This document shows, piece by piece, positions 1-12,192 of a stretch of 64,000 nt of DNA. The DNA is taken from the NCBI RefSeq assembly GCF_002575655.3, contig NC_053036.3:196262788-196326787 (forward strand). Direction: 5' to 3'. Each line of letters begins with the position of its first letter. The first letter of the stretch is position 1. Below the pieces are notes generated by a model. It had not been told where the DNA came from and did no database searches. It saw nothing but the letters and a program-made list of their open reading frames with translations. The position numbers were made by a program, and so were the translations under genes. This DNA comes from Aegilops tauschii subsp. strangulata (Eukaryota; Streptophyta; Magnoliopsida; Poales; Poaceae).

Positions 1-462
1 AACAACCATAACAAACATTTCAAACTTGGTAGTATTATCTTTGTGAAAGTGCGACAAATGTGCTGATGGTGTGCGTCCTGAGAATAATAATTATAATTGT
101 TGTGCATGTTGATCCCGTGGCACTGATAGAACAAGCCAATGCATTGCTTGTTTTAAGTATAAATTTCTATTAAAGCTAATTAAATTTAAGTAAAGTGACC
201 ACTAACTCCTGTTATTACAGTACCAATACAGACCCGCTCGTGAACCGACGTGTGGCCGGAGTAGGTTTCTTAGTGGAGGCGTTTGAATGCGCCAAGGGTG
301 CATCTTCTGCCGGGCGTGCAGCGGACGAGGGAGGGGTAGTAACTGTTGTCGCCTATACACACTCAGTTTACTGTTGAATCCAGTTCCCCAAGAGATGAAA
401 AACGAACTGCTGCCGCCGCCTACATACTCGTTCACTTGAAGAGACTCCAATGGCGATCCCAG
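1..462. other. No gene seen
   Basis: This stretch is AT-rich for its first 200 bases and then of mixed composition. Short open frames on both strands have no recognisable motif and overlap one another. I see no promoter or repeat that can be named. Confidence 0.5.
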
Positions 463-1165
463 GGGTGAGCCTGCTGGATATGGACTTCAGCAAAGGAGTT
501 CCCCTTTGAGTTCGCCGTTCAGTCCTATGGCTGCACCAAGTTGAATGTGATGTACACCAACGATCCGGACTCAGTGAAGCTCTGCCTCTCCGAGTTCAAG
601 CAGTACCTACAGGACGAGAAAGCACAAGGTTGCGGGACTAGACCTTGTGCCCATCCATTCGTCTCCTGACAGGGACCAACGGATCGCCGTCCCCCAGGTA
701 TGTGTGCGGGACGAGGTTCTCATCTACCACTTCTGTAGGTCCATCAGAGGTTCTGGAGCATTCGCCCGTTTCATCGGCAGCGCCGACTGCACCTTCGCTA
801 CGGTGGAAAGAAGGAAGAACACGACGATTCGGCCATCTGGTGCAACAAGCTTCTCGACATCCAGAAGCAATACAAGATCATCAGCAACGGGCAGGAGAAG
901 GACTCCGTGGTTGACCTCGCCGAGACCATCATGGACCCCTGATATGCCAACATGAAAGAGGACAACGATACCAAGGACCTGAACACGTGGGAGGTACCTC
1001 TGAATCTAGCCTACATAACCTACGCGGCCAAGGACGCATACGCATGCTACGACATGTAAAGGCCGATCTTGGACATGAGGGCGTGTCTGCTTCCCTTAAC
1101 CGACGAGTACACGGACAGCCGCAGCATCATGATCAAGCGTGCCAGGAAGGTCTAGATGTTGTACT
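463..1165 (+). pseudogene. 3'-5' exonuclease-like pseudogene (DEDDy/WRN-like), copy 1
   Basis: This is a broken relative of the gene at 46853-47659. The shared blocks appear in the same order: a TNDPDSV-like start, a motif I region (626-649), the stretch VPQVCVRDEVLIYHFCR (about 692-735), a DIQKQYKI block (about 857-880) and an ExoIII-like YAAKDAYACYDM block (1021-1056). In the family these are DnaQ-fold nucleases using two metals bound by Asp/Glu residues. Here motif I reads D-L-V instead of D-x-E, so one metal ligand is lost, while the ExoIII Asp is kept. The frame changes at least once between 650 and 940. Stops lie at 940-942 (TGA) and 1057-1059 (TAA), and the block ends at a TAG near 1165. 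It cannot encode an active enzyme. The family call rests on motif order and on the second copy. It could equally be a processed or transposon-carried fragment. Confidence 0.7.
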
Positions 1166-1464
1166 TTATCTGTTTATAAGCACCTTTATCATCTGAGTGT
1201 TTCATGCATTAGCCTATGTGTCGTAATTATCTGTTTTGTCTGAAATATTTCTTTTAAGAACCCATTAACCTGTTTGCTTTTTTTAGTGGCCATTTGCTTA
1301 TGTATGTAACTAGTTCACTTGTCCGTTAAAAAAACTAATTCACTCGGCTGCCGTGCTTTGAATCTCCTTCCTCCCAACATATTCCCCTCCTCAGGTGGAC
1401 CCAGCAGGTCTCGTACATAGACATATGGGACCAACCACCTATCCATTTGTATTTCTTTATTTTG
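1166..1464. other. AT-rich flank, no gene
   Basis: This is downstream flank of the exonuclease pseudogene. It is AT-rich and holds no convincing reading frame. Confidence 0.4.
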
Positions 1465-4400
1465 TTCAATCTTTCGTCCTCTTCCTATACAGCGGCTGGC
1501 CATCATAGCCTATGGCATTGGCCAGGCCATCCCTCTAATACCACACATTGTCCGGCAGCGGCAGCTCCACCGGCCAACCCTGCACCCGAACAAGTCAACC
1601 CTCGTACTCCCCTCTGCCTACGTCTTCCCCCGCTCCGGTTCGTTCGGTCCGAGGTCTCGACGTCGTCCTCCGCCTTGGTGCTCTAGCCGCGGCGCCGCCG
1701 TCTGTCGTTCCCAAGATGGTCAGCAAAACAAGAGGAATCGGGAGACAACTGTTCGTCGAGAGGCTGACAGTCCCGGGCCCACAAGGTCCATGGCCTAGGT
1801 TTTGTTGTTTAACATGGGCAGCCCACGACATGTTTCAACATTTTTTGGATCCAGTAGGTATCAAGTGGCCTCTGGGCCTCCCAACCTAGCTTGTCTATAA
1901 CATCAGCAGCCCAAGTTATGTTTGTTTTTTCAAAACGACGCACAGCTCAGTTCTATTTTTATTTTTCATTAATCCTATATCTGAATTTTCTCCCACTTTC
2001 TTTTTCGATGTAAAATGAGTTTTCTCCCAGTACTTTTCCCTAGAACCAACTCAACTGTCCCACGTCTAGCCTAAAAAATAATAATACCCCACGTACTATT
2101 AACTCATCAAATTTAAATGATATTTTATTTCGTAAGTTGAAAGTTCTTATAAAATAATAATAATTGTTTATATATAACTTGGCAAGTTAACTCCTAGTGA
2201 TTGCGTACATAAGCTTGCATAGATTTTACTGACCAATGCAGTAATAGACGTGCAATCATGTGTTTATGTTTTTATAACATTTCTCCGTCTAGCCCAACAT
2301 GACATTTTCACCCAGCCCAGCAAGTCCGCGGATTTCGAGAAAAATGCAAATGGGCTTTAAATTCTACCATATATATAAACGGGCTGCATAGATGCTACAT
2401 CATTGTTTCACCCAGCCCACCAAATGGACTAAAAACCAAATGGACTGGCTGACATGTGGGCCAGTAGGTCGAAGCCTAAGAAGGCGTTGGATTTACATCC
2501 AACGGCCGGCATTCTTCTTCAATCTCTCGTCTTCTTCCCCCAGCGCTGCCGGGACCGCCTGCTCCAGCCTTCGGCGTTCAGCGGCATTGTTTTGCGCTCC
2601 TCCGCTCCATCCCTCCACTCCGCACCTCCTGTTATTCTCTGCCGAGTGTAGGCCCACCCGGCACCTGAACCAGTCAAGTTTCCCACTCCTCTCCGTCTGC
2701 GACTCCACTGCCGCGTCTTCCCCATCTCCGGGTCATTCCAGTCTAGGGCCTCGCCGTCGTCCACCGCCTCGGTGCGCTCGGCGCGGCGTGGTCAACATAC
2801 GAGAGTCATCGAAAGAGGACTGTACGTGGAGAGCCTGACAGCTGGGACTCACGAGGTCCATGATCGCACTCAAGGGAAGTTCCTCCTTATTACGCACTGT
2901 ATGTGGACTGTACGCGGGAAGGGCTTCTGTATTTCACGAAAAAACGTTCCCCCCGCTGACAGGTCAGACCCACTAGCTATATCTTCGCACGCAAGGAAGT
3001 GCATCCTTATTACGCACAAAAAATGAATACCCCCTGCTAGCTGGGACCCACCATAGTGGTTGGCTGACTTGTGGGCCTACTAAGTTGACTGGGACGGAGG
3101 GCTTTGTCAACTTAGTCGATATGAACGATTCTAGACGATGTCCATCCAACGGCCATAGTGCTTCTTCAACCTCTGGTCTTCTTGCTCCAGCCGCCCAAAG
3201 CAGCGCCGGTCGTGCCGCGTGCTCCTGCCTCCCGTGGCCGGCTGTGATGCCACAGAGGCCTCTCCGCCCCTACCACTCCCACCGTTGGCCAGGGCATCCC
3301 TCTACTCACCCACACCCCCTGTTATTCTGCGGCGACGGCAGCCTCACGCCGCAGCCGAACCAGTGAACCCTCGTACTCCTCTCCGCGTGGGCATCCACTG
3401 TCGCGTCTTCCCCTGCTCCGCGTCGTCCCCTTCCTAGGCCTCGCCGTCGTCCACCGCCTTGGTGCTCTCGGCGCGGCGTGGTCAATGTGGTCAATGACCG
3501 ACTTCCATCAGAAGAGTACTGTACGTGGAGAGGCTGACAGCTGGGTCCACGGCCGCAGCTGGGTCCACGGCCACAACCCAGTTTTTTGTGATTTGCCAAG
3601 TAAGTCGCTTTGTCAGGCCTGTTGGGCTGCAAATCTTTCAAGACGAGGAGAGCTTCATTCGGCTGGCCGAGAAAATGGCCTATCAGTAATGAGAAATGGG
3701 ATGTACATTTTTAAAACACATCAAACCGACAATTAGTTTCAAATTTCTTTTTTTCATTTCGAGATTTTAAATTGCATTAATTTTTATGTGTGGACAATTT
3801 GTTGGATTTTATATTGATATACATTTATTTTTAAAATCAGTTTGAATGTGACTCAAAATTTCGGGATTAAAAACAGTTCGGACCGCACCGAAATATGCAA
3901 AATTTCGTATAATTTTTTAACCGTGGCCACAATATGGGCTGTAATGCTAACAAAAAGAATATGGGCTCCAAGAAAACCTTAAGAATTAGCCAATGGGCTG
4001 TAAATTATTAGAAATAATGGCAGATGGGTTGTATGCTGTTTTCCACAGATTTGAGGCTTTCCTAAAAAAAGGTTGTCGCACAAGCAGTGACTGTTGGATT
4101 TTCATCCAACGGCCGTCGTGCTTCTTCATTCTCTGCTCTTCCTGCTCCAGCCGCTCAAACAAGTGCCGGCGGGACTGCCTGCTCCCTCCTCCCCACGGCC
4201 GGCTGTACTACCGCGCAGGCCTCACCGCCCCACCGTACTCCCATCGCTGGCCTAGCCATCCCTCTACTCACCCACACCTGCTGTTATTCTCCGGCGACGG
4301 CAGACGAACCAGTAAACCCTCATACAGTCGTACTCCCCTCCACGTGGGAAACAACTTCCGAGTCTTCCCTGCCTCCGTGTCGTTCCCTTCCCAGGCCTCG

Positions 4401-5480
4401 TCGTCGTCCTCCGCCCTGGTGCTCTCGGCGCAGCCTGGTCAACGTGGTCAATGACCGACATGCATCTGAAGTGGACTGTACGTGGAGAGGCTGACAGCTG
4501 GGTCCATGGCCGCACGCAAGGAAATGCCTCCTTATTACGCGTAAAATAATGATTCCTCCACCGGACATCTGGGACCCACCGAAAGGGCCTCTGTATTTCG
4601 TGAAAAAAACATTACCGCCGCTGACAGCTTGGACCCACCAGCTATATCTTCGCACGCAAGAAAGTGCCTCCTTATTACGCACAAAAAAATGAATACTCCC
4701 CCTGCTAGCTGGGACCCAGTATAGTGGCAGACTGACTTGTGGGCCTACTGAGTTGACGGGGACGGAGGGCTTTGTCAACTTAGTCAATATGCATGATTCT
4801 AGCTCCAGTGACCGTACGATGTCCATCCAACGGCCGTAGTGCTTCTTCAACCTCTGGTCTTCTTGTTTCAGCCGCCCAAACCAGCGCCGGTCGTGACTCG
4901 TGCTCCTGCCTCCCGTGGCCGGCTGCGATGCGGCGGAGGCCTCACCGCCCCCTACTACTCCCACCGCTGGCCAGGCCATCCCTCTACTCACCCACACCCC
5001 CTATTATTTTGCGGCGACGACAGCCTCACACCGCAGCGAACCCGTGAACCCTCATACTACTCTACGCGTGGGCATCCACTGCCGCGTCTTCCCTGGCTTC
5101 GCGTCGTCCCCTTCCTAGGCCTCGCCGTCGTCCACCGCCCTGGTGCTCTCGGCGCGGCGTGGTCAACGTGGTCAAGGAACGGCTTCCATCGGACGTGGAC
5201 TGTACGTGGAGAGGCTGACAGTTGGGTCCACGGCCGTAGCAAGGAAGTGCCTCCTTATTACGCGCAAAATAATTATTCCTCCACCTGACAGCGTGGACCC
5301 AGCGGATGGGCCACCGTATTTCTCAAAAAAAAATGTTTCCCCCTGACTGCTAGGACCCACCAGCTACATCTTCGCACGCAAGGAAGTGCGTCCGGGCAAA
5401 AAAACGATGCGCCCCACTGACTGCTGAGACCCACCAGCTACATCTTCGCACGCAAGGAAGTTCCTGAAGGCCGGGACCCA
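1465..5480. repeat. Complex array of related GC-rich units
   Basis: At least five diverged copies of a 300-450 bp unit occur, starting near 1465, 2490, 3147, 4100 and 4822. Each opens with a CATCCAACGGCC-type phrase (weak in the first) and runs through CTTCTTCA, CCAGCCGCCCAAA and GCTCTCGGCGC-like blocks to a conserved GAGAGGCTGACAG. A second short motif, CGCACGCAAGGAAGTGC, with CTCCTTATTACGC, follows most copies (about 2880, 2990, 4510, 4650, 5240, 5380, 5450). The copies at 3066 and 4732 share longer flanks and mark a duplication of about 1.67 kb. The frames inside are short, shift between copies and lack known domains, so I read the array as non-coding repeat. The stretches 1900-2390 and 3600-4080 are AT-rich spacers without genes. 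Confidence 0.6.
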
Positions 5481-5764
5481 CCTGGTCGAAGCGTACGTAG
5501 CCTTGTCATTCTGGTCGCGAACGTGTACGTACATACTGGTCGATGTAGAGGCGCGCACGTAGCATGTACACGTACGTACAACGGCTAGTGTGCAAGAAAG
5601 ATAATACGGCCACGTACGTACATACGGGCAGGGTCTCGAACGCCTACTCGCATATACGTACGGCCAGGGCTCGTGTATATGGCTGGGTCGGAACAGAGAA
5701 ACTACGTCGTCGTCGTGTTCATGGGAGCGAACCGGCTGGGTCGGAACGGAATGCGTCGTCGTGT

Positions 5765-6060
5765 TCATCGGGAGGACTTGGACGGAACAGCCGATGGAGG
5801 TCTGGCGTACCACAGAATGGAGGAAACGGCCTTGTGTTCGACCGGCCACGGTCGAAACGGGATCCTGTTCATCGGGAGGGGTCTGGCGTACCGCAAAACG
5901 GAGGAAACGGACCTCCTACGGTCGAAACGGGGGTCCTGTTGATCGGGAGGGGTGTGGCGTACCGCAAAACGGAGGAAACGGACTTGTGTTGGAGCGCTAC
6001 AGTCGAAACGAGAGTCATGTTCATCGGGAGCGGTGTGGCGTACCGCAAAACGGGACTCCA
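5765..6060. repeat. Degenerate 70-105 bp tandem repeat
   Basis: The phrase ATCGGGAGG followed by GTCTGGCGTACCGCAAAACG recurs at 5767, 5871, 5942 and 6022, so the period drifts between about 71 and 104 bp. Each unit also carries GGAGGAAACGG and GGTCGAAACGG. It abuts the next minisatellite and probably belongs to the subterminal part of the CACTA element ending at 7043, but that link is inferred from position only. Confidence 0.65.
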
Positions 6061-6540
6061 CGGGATATTGTTCATCTCCACCGTCGACCCTCTCCAGCCT
6101 CCGCGGGCTACTGTTCATCCACCGTCGACCTCCTCCAGCCTCCACCTGCGACTGTTCATCCACGGGCTCCTGTTCATCCAGCCTCCACCGCGCGCTATTC
6201 CACCGGCTACTGTTCAACCACCCCTCTCCACGGGCTCCTGTTCAACCACCCCTCCACGGGCTACTGTTCATCCAGCCCTCCACCGTCTACTGTTCATCCA
6301 GCCCTCCACGGGGTCCTGTTCATCCAGCCCCAACCGTCTCGATCGATCGGGGTCCTGTTCGTCCAGAGGGAACACCACGGGGTCCTGTTCATCCACCCCC
6401 ACCGGGAACTGTTCATCCAACCCCCCCAGCAACGCTCACTGTTCATCCAGAGGCAACACCACGGGGTCCTGTTCATCCAACCCCACCGGGAACTGTTCAT
6501 CCAAACCCCCCAGCAACGCTCACTGTTCATCCAGAGGCAG
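6061..6540. repeat. Minisatellite with TGTTCATCCA core
   Basis: TGTTCATCCA or TGTTCAACCA recurs every 20-50 bases, joined to CCACGGGCTCC or CCCCACCGGGAAC. A longer block of about 66 bp is repeated nearly exactly around 6395-6460 and 6460-6535. Open frames of more than 200 residues cross it in several frames, which is expected for a repeat free of stops and not evidence for a gene. Confidence 0.7.
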
Positions 6541-6654
6541 CATCGATCGGCTTCAGTTAGCAGCAGTAGCAAAGGAATCACTCGATCGGGTTCAGTTAAC
6601 AGCCATCGATCGATCGCTCGGGTTCAGTAACGCGTAGCCTGCAGTGCAATCGCC

Positions 6655-6712
6655 CGGGTTCAGTTAGAGCCCAACGCCTCGCTCGGGTTCAGTTAGAGCC
6701 CAACGCCTCGCA
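6655..6712. repeat. 29-bp direct duplication
   Basis: CGGGTTCAGTTAGAGCC and its flank occur twice in tandem (6655 and 6684). Related GGGTTCAGTTA or GGGTTCAGTAA phrases lie just upstream at about 6590 and 6620. Confidence 0.7.
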
Positions 6713-6769
6713 CCCACGCGCGTGCGTGTACGAGAGAAACGCGCATCGCTCGGCCCGGACCACCACCGT

Positions 6770-7043
6770 AACCGGGAACCCCCCGATATTTTCCTCGCCC
6801 TCGCTTCTACCACGGTTTTTTCGTCATGGACGGCCCGAAGAATGTCATGCAGCTGTGCCTCCGGCCCGCCCAAGATGAAAAGCCCATTTTCTGTCATGAT
6901 TTTTTGTCATAGAAGTAGGAGCCCACCATGTCTATGATGATACCAGGTTTTGTCACAATTATTGTCATAGAAGTGTCATAAGTATGACAGAAAAAAAATT
7001 CGTTCGGCCCAAAATGTCACGGATGTGTCTTTTTTTTGTAGTG
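6770..7043. mobile_element. CACTA transposon terminus
   Basis: The segment ends in TTTTTTTGTAGTG at 7043, the reverse of the CACTACAAAAA terminus of plant CACTA (En/Spm) transposons. Inside lie short phrases typical of Triticeae CACTA ends: repeated TGTCAT and TCATAGAAG words and a GGGCCGAACG-like block (complement near 7000-7012). The partner CACTAC end was not found to the left, so the element is truncated, rearranged or begins outside the window. The minisatellites at 5765-6712 lie where subterminal repeats would be. Confidence 0.6.
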
Positions 7044-7886
7044 ATACAAGCCAAGTTATATAATGAAAAATTCCCACTACTATATGAAAGTGACAATATA
7101 AGAGACTCTCTATCATCAAGATCATGGTGCTACTTTGAAGCACAAGTGTGAAAAAGGATAGTAGCATTGTCCCTTTTATTTTTTATTTTTTTATTGGGCC
7201 TTCTTTATTATTACTAGCAAAAAGACCCGTGCGTTGCAACGGGAGAATATCACACACCCTAGCCTTAGTAATAATGCCTCAAGACCTTCCCTCCTAATGT
7301 CGTGAGCCCAAAAAAGGAGCGCATAGGTGACAAGCAACAATTGGATCACCAATGAAGATGTGGCGGCATGTCGCGCACTACACATATCTTGTACTTGTCT
7401 TCAATAGGACGATGGCGTAATGCTCGCCCATCTGCTGCTACCGCCGCATCCAACCCACACATCATTCGATTGCTAGCACGACCACCAAGCACAGGGAAAA
7501 TGTGAAAAAAAATTGTTATCTTAATGGTCCACCAAGCACATCTTGTACAAATGCAACAAAAGTTTAGAGTAGCATCATAGGGAAATTTACTCTCCTTTCA
7601 TGAACCCATATAAATATAAGCCAGTATAAAAAAAAGTGTCATAATTCATAAGCAAATAGTAGGTAGGAGATCATATATGCAGTTATTCTATATGTGCGAA
7701 ATATATTAGCATGAGTAGCAGATACACTTGTACAGATATTGCCTTTGCATTTTAGACCTTATATAGTTGTATATGGGGCGTGAGTTGGCAAACGGCACAT
7801 CCTTTTCATATGCATTTTATTCATCCCATTAGTATTCCTAAAACTACTTTGGTACGTTTTTATTTAACTACTACTATAAAATACTA
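7044..7886. other. AT-rich DNA, no gene
   Basis: This stretch has long A/T runs and no credible frame. A GTGCGTTGCAACGGG phrase at about 7228-7243 is a word I associate with many grass repeats, but no element boundary could be set. Confidence 0.4.
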
Positions 7887-7989
7887 CTCCCTCCGTTTCT
7901 ATATATAAGTTTTTTTTAAGATTTCAATACGAATTATATATGTATGTATATAAATATATTTTAGATCACTTATTTATAAACGGACCGAG
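7887..7989. repeat. Stowaway-type MITE
   Basis: The element begins CTCCCTCCGTTTCTATATA and ends TTATTTATAAACGGACCGAG. These are imperfect inverted ends, flanked by TA on both sides (7885-7886 and 7990-7991). Size, ends and TA duplication fit Tc1/Mariner-derived Stowaway MITEs of Triticeae. Confidence 0.8.
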
Positions 7990-8109
7990 TATTAAGTACA
8001 CATATATGACTTCGGCGGGTGATCTATCCTCTGGATCCATCCAGAGCTTATCTCTTCACATGGATACACGGTAGCTGACCACATCCACTTCCAACCTTAT
8101 CTCTTCGAG

Positions 8110-9300
8110 GCAGCTAGTGCTGTAGTCCTTGTTCGTCAAAACTGAGACAAATGGAGGAAGGCAGGAAGGGTAGGTGAGGTGCTGGTGCTGGCCGCATGGC
8201 TCGTACTAGCCGTTGGGCGACGTAGTGTGGTGGGGCTGGAGGGAGCAGCTGCTGGGTGGTGCTCGGCCTCGACGGCCTGGCCTCGGCCGTTCTTGCCGTC
8301 GGCCTCGTCCTCGGCGCCGATTCTTCCCCATCCATGGCGCCAAGCCAAGCGTGTGTTCCTGCTCCTCTTTATTCCTGTGGCGTCGATTTCCGCCAGCGCT
8401 TTGGTCAAAGCCGAGACAAATGAAGATGGAGGTGTAGGGGAGGTGCTGCCCAGATGGCTCGTAAGCAGCTGTATCTGACTGCGTCAGTCAGCGGTCGAGC
8501 AGACAGCGGCAACTGCGCTGCTCCTGCTCGTTGGAGTGGCGCCCGTGGCAACACCACCGCCGCGGCCGCGCACCTACCGGCCTCGGGAACCTCCATGGCT
8601 AACCTCACATAGCGCCGCCCCGTTCTGGCCTCAAACGCGCAGTCCCGCGCCATTCCTCTCCACCTTGCACCGCCGTGGCCTTCACTTGCCTCCTGCCTGT
8701 ACTCCCAGCCACGGGCGACCTCCTCCTCCGTGCTTGAGAACCCCATCGCCTCGGCTGACCTCTCGTGGGTGCTGCCATGTTCGAGTAGTACAAGCTCCAC
8801 TCCGCTCTGCTCGAACGACGCTACCGCCACAACCTCTGCTCCGGCGATCCCTACGTCCCCTCGTGCAGCTTTCGAATCACCATGGCCACGGCCTCGGCGC
8901 TGCTCTTCCTCCATCAAGCGAAGCCAAGCATGTACCTGCTCCTCGTCTTCACTTCCCTGGCGCCTCCAGCAGGCACATCCCACGATCTGGCAGACGCCGG
9001 AGCTGCAAGGTGGGAGAAGGGGAGGGGGAGGGCTGGCGCGGCGAAGGAGGTCCTGGGCGGGGGAGGCGCGGACGGCGGCGAAGGGAAGGGCCGCCGAGAG
9101 TGATCGCGCGTCGACCACCTCGCAGTCGCCGGGGATTTGGAGGCCGGCCGGCGGAGATCACCATCTCTGTTTTCTATTTCTATCAGGCGGTGGACGCGAT
9201 GGGGGTGTGCGTCCTCGGGGTCCTATGAACGAGCGATTCGTTTTTTTACTGTACGAATATCTTACATCGGGAGTGCGGGTTAATTGCACGAAATAGCATG
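8110..9300. other. GC-rich, internally duplicated segment without a credible gene
   Basis: Long open frames exist on both strands, up to about 237 residues on the minus strand. They overlap each other and have low-complexity composition with no domain. The segment contains diverged internal duplications: about 8126-8210 resembles 8395-8465 (GAGACAAATG...AGGTGCTG), and about 8283-8400 resembles 8885-8985 (GCCAAGC...CTGCTCCTC). This pattern fits a decayed transposon or captured gene fragments better than a working gene. Confidence 0.4.
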
Positions 9301-9789
9301 GGCTTTTTCGCAAAAAGCGCGACGACGGTGAGCAAGCGGGCAGACGCACTAATTGCTTTATTATTATATATAAGGGAACGATTTGTCTTTTTTTAGACAA
9401 TGCTCTATTAATGATGATCATCACACTTTTATTTATTTACAATTCAAAGATTATAACTGGATATTAGAACAAAGTATGACTCTATATGAATGCCTTCTGC
9501 GGTGTACCAGGATGGACAATGAAACAAGAGTGACATGTATGAAATTATGCATGGTGGCTTTGCCAGAAATACGATGTCAACTACATGATCATGCAAGACA
9601 ATATAATAATGATGAAGCGTGTCATAATAAACGAAACGGTGGAAAGTTGCATGGCAATATATCTCGGAATGGCTACGAAAATGCCATAATAGGTAGGTAT
9701 GATGCCTGTTTTGGGGAAGATATAAGGAGGTTTATGTGGGTTTGGATGCACCGGCGAAGTTTTCTCCAACTCTCAAGGTGAGAAAGGGC

Positions 9790-11280
9790 AATGCACGGTA
9801 CCGAAGAGGGTAGCTACGATGGAAAGGTGAGAGTGCGTATAATCCATGGACTCAACATTAGTCATAAAGAACTCACATACTTATTGTAAAAATCTACAAG
9901 TCATCAAAAACCAAGCATTACGCGTATGCTCCTAAAGGGATAGATTGGTAGGAAAAGAGCATCGCTCATCTCCGACCGCCACTCATAAGGAGGACAATCA
10001 AAGAAACACCTCATGCTTCAAATTTGTCACACAACGTTGCATCCTACGGGACTTGCAAACTACAACACAAGTATTTCTCAAATTCACAATTACTCAACTA
10101 GCATGACTCTAATATTACCATCTTCATATCTCAAAACAATCATCAAGTATCAAACTTCTCATAGTATTCAATGCACTCTATATGGAAGTTTTTATTATAC
10201 CCATCTTGATGCCTATCATATTAGGACTAATTTTATAGCCAAAGCAAATTACCATGCTGTTCTAAAGGACTCTCAAAATAATATAAGTGAAGCATGCGAG
10301 ATCAATAATTTCTATAAAATAAAACCACCATCGTGCCCTAAAAGATATAAGTGAAGCACTAGAGCAAAATTATCTAGCTCAAAAGATATAAGTGAAGCAC
10401 ATAAAGTATTCTAATAAATACTGATTCATGTGTGTTTCACCAAAAGGTGTGTACAGAAAGGATGATTGTAGTAAACTAAAAAGAAAAAACTCAAATCATA
10501 CAAGACGCTCCAAGCAAAACACATATCATGTGGTGAATAGCCTCAAGTAAAGTTACCGATAGACGAAGACAAAAGAGGGGATGCCTTCCGGGGCATCCCA
10601 AAGCTTTGTCTTTTGGTTGTCCTTGAATTTTACCTTGGGGTGCCTTGGTCATCCCCAAGCTTAGGCTCTTGCCACTCCTTATTCCAAAATCCATCAAATC
10701 TTTACCCAAAAACTTGAAAACTTCACAACACAAAACTCCATGAGCTCCCTTAGTATAAGAAAACAAACCACAACTTTAAGGTACTGTAATGAACTCATTA
10801 TTTATTTATATTATGTTAAACCTACTGTATTTCAACTTCTCTATGGTTCATACCCCCGATACTGGCCATATATTCATTAAAATAAGCAAACAACACACGA
10901 AAAACATAATCTATCAAAAAACAGAACAGTCTGTAGCAATCTGATTTGTTCGAATACTTATGGATCTCCAAAAATTCTGAAAAACTAGGACAACCTGGAT
11001 AATTTGTATATTGATCTACTGCAAAAAGAATTGGTATTTTATCATGTTCTGGTGAATTTTAACAATTATTTCCGTGAGTGCAAAGTTTCTGTCTTTTTCA
11101 GCAAGATCAAACAACCATCACCCAAGAAGATCTTATTGGTTCTACTTGGAACCAAAACTAATTAAAACATAAAAACACATCCAAACAGAGGCTAGAAGAA
11201 TTATTTATTACTAAACCGGGACAAAAAGCAAGGAACAAAAATAAAATTGGGTTGCCTCCCAACAAGCGCTATCATTTAAC
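9790..11280 (-). other. Non-coding tail of the Fatima-like element
   Basis: This AT-rich region has no gene. Repeated AAAAGATATAAGTGAAGCAC phrases lie at about 10338-10400, and the purine/pyrimidine-rich ACCCCAAGG-type words near 10630 belong to the element's 3' non-coding part. Confidence 0.5.
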
Positions 11281-11312
11281 GCCCCTAGCTAGGCATAAAA
11301 ACAAGAATAGAT

Positions 11313-11959
11313 CTAGGTATTGTCATCTTTGGTATGCAATCCATAAGTGGCTCTCATAATAGATTCATAAGGTAATTTAATTTTCTTTCTAGGAAAGTGT
11401 TCCATGCCTTTCCTTAATGGAAATTGGAATCTAATATTTCCTTCTTTCATATCAATAATTGCACCAATTGTTCTAAGGAAAGGTCTACCAAGAATAATAG
11501 GACATGTAGGATTGCAATCTATATCAAGAACAAAGAAATCTACGGGCACATAATTCCTATTTACAACAATAAGAACATCATTAATCCTTCCCATAGGTTT
11601 CTTAATGGTGGAATTCGCAAGATGCAAATTTAAAGAACAATCATCAAATTCACGGAAACCTAGCACATCACACAAAGTTTTTGGAATCGTGGAAACACTA
11701 GCACCCAAATCACATAAAGCATAGCATTCATGATATTTAATCTTAATTTTAATAGTAGGTTCCCACTCATCATAAAGTTTCTAGGGATAGAAACCTGTAA
11801 TTCAAGCTTTTCTTCATAAGATTGCATTAAGGCATCAACGATATGTTTAGTAAAAGCTTTATTTTGATCATAAGCATGAGGAGAATTTAACACGGATTGC
11901 AACAAGGAAATACAATCTATCAAAGAGCAATTATCATAATTAAATTCCTTGAAATCCAA
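11313..11959 (-). pseudogene. Retroviral-type aspartic protease region, frameshifted
   Basis: The reading (minus strand) passes through a linker (11959 to about 11715). A frame change lies beside the active-site region, whose GASVSTIP follows an Asp codon readable only in the other frame. After that comes the protease core with ILGRPFL, a conserved strand of Gypsy proteases. It ends at 11313 without continuing into reverse transcriptase. In an intact element the enzyme would cut the Gag polyprotein in the virus-like particle. The split frame makes this copy inactive. Confidence 0.7.
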
Positions 11960-12192
11960 AATAGTGGGTTCATTGCTATGTAAAGTTCTGACCTCTTCAA
12001 TCCCACTTTTACCAATTTTTGCATCAAGATCCCAAAACTCTGAATCATTGGGACGCCTTTTAACTAAAGTTGACTCATATCAAGTCCCATCTTTATCAAG
12101 ATTCATATTGGAAAACAAAGATTTAATAGGGGACACATCAATTACTTTTAGATCTTCATCATTTTTATCATGGAAACTAGAAGAACACGCCT

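Noticed and set aside
5564..6637. Open frame of 357 codons
   Set aside because: It crosses the minisatellites, has overlapping long frames on both strands, and shows no domain; its openness comes from the repeats.
8405..9118. Minus-strand frame of 237 codons
   Set aside because: It is GC-rich with low complexity, overlaps long plus-strand frames, and contains no recognisable motif.
7205..9380. A single transposon bounded by the GTGCGTTGCAACGGG word
   Set aside because: No matching inverse end or target duplication could be found.
9383..9781. Open frame of 132 codons
   Set aside because: It lies antisense in the non-coding tail of the Fatima-like element.
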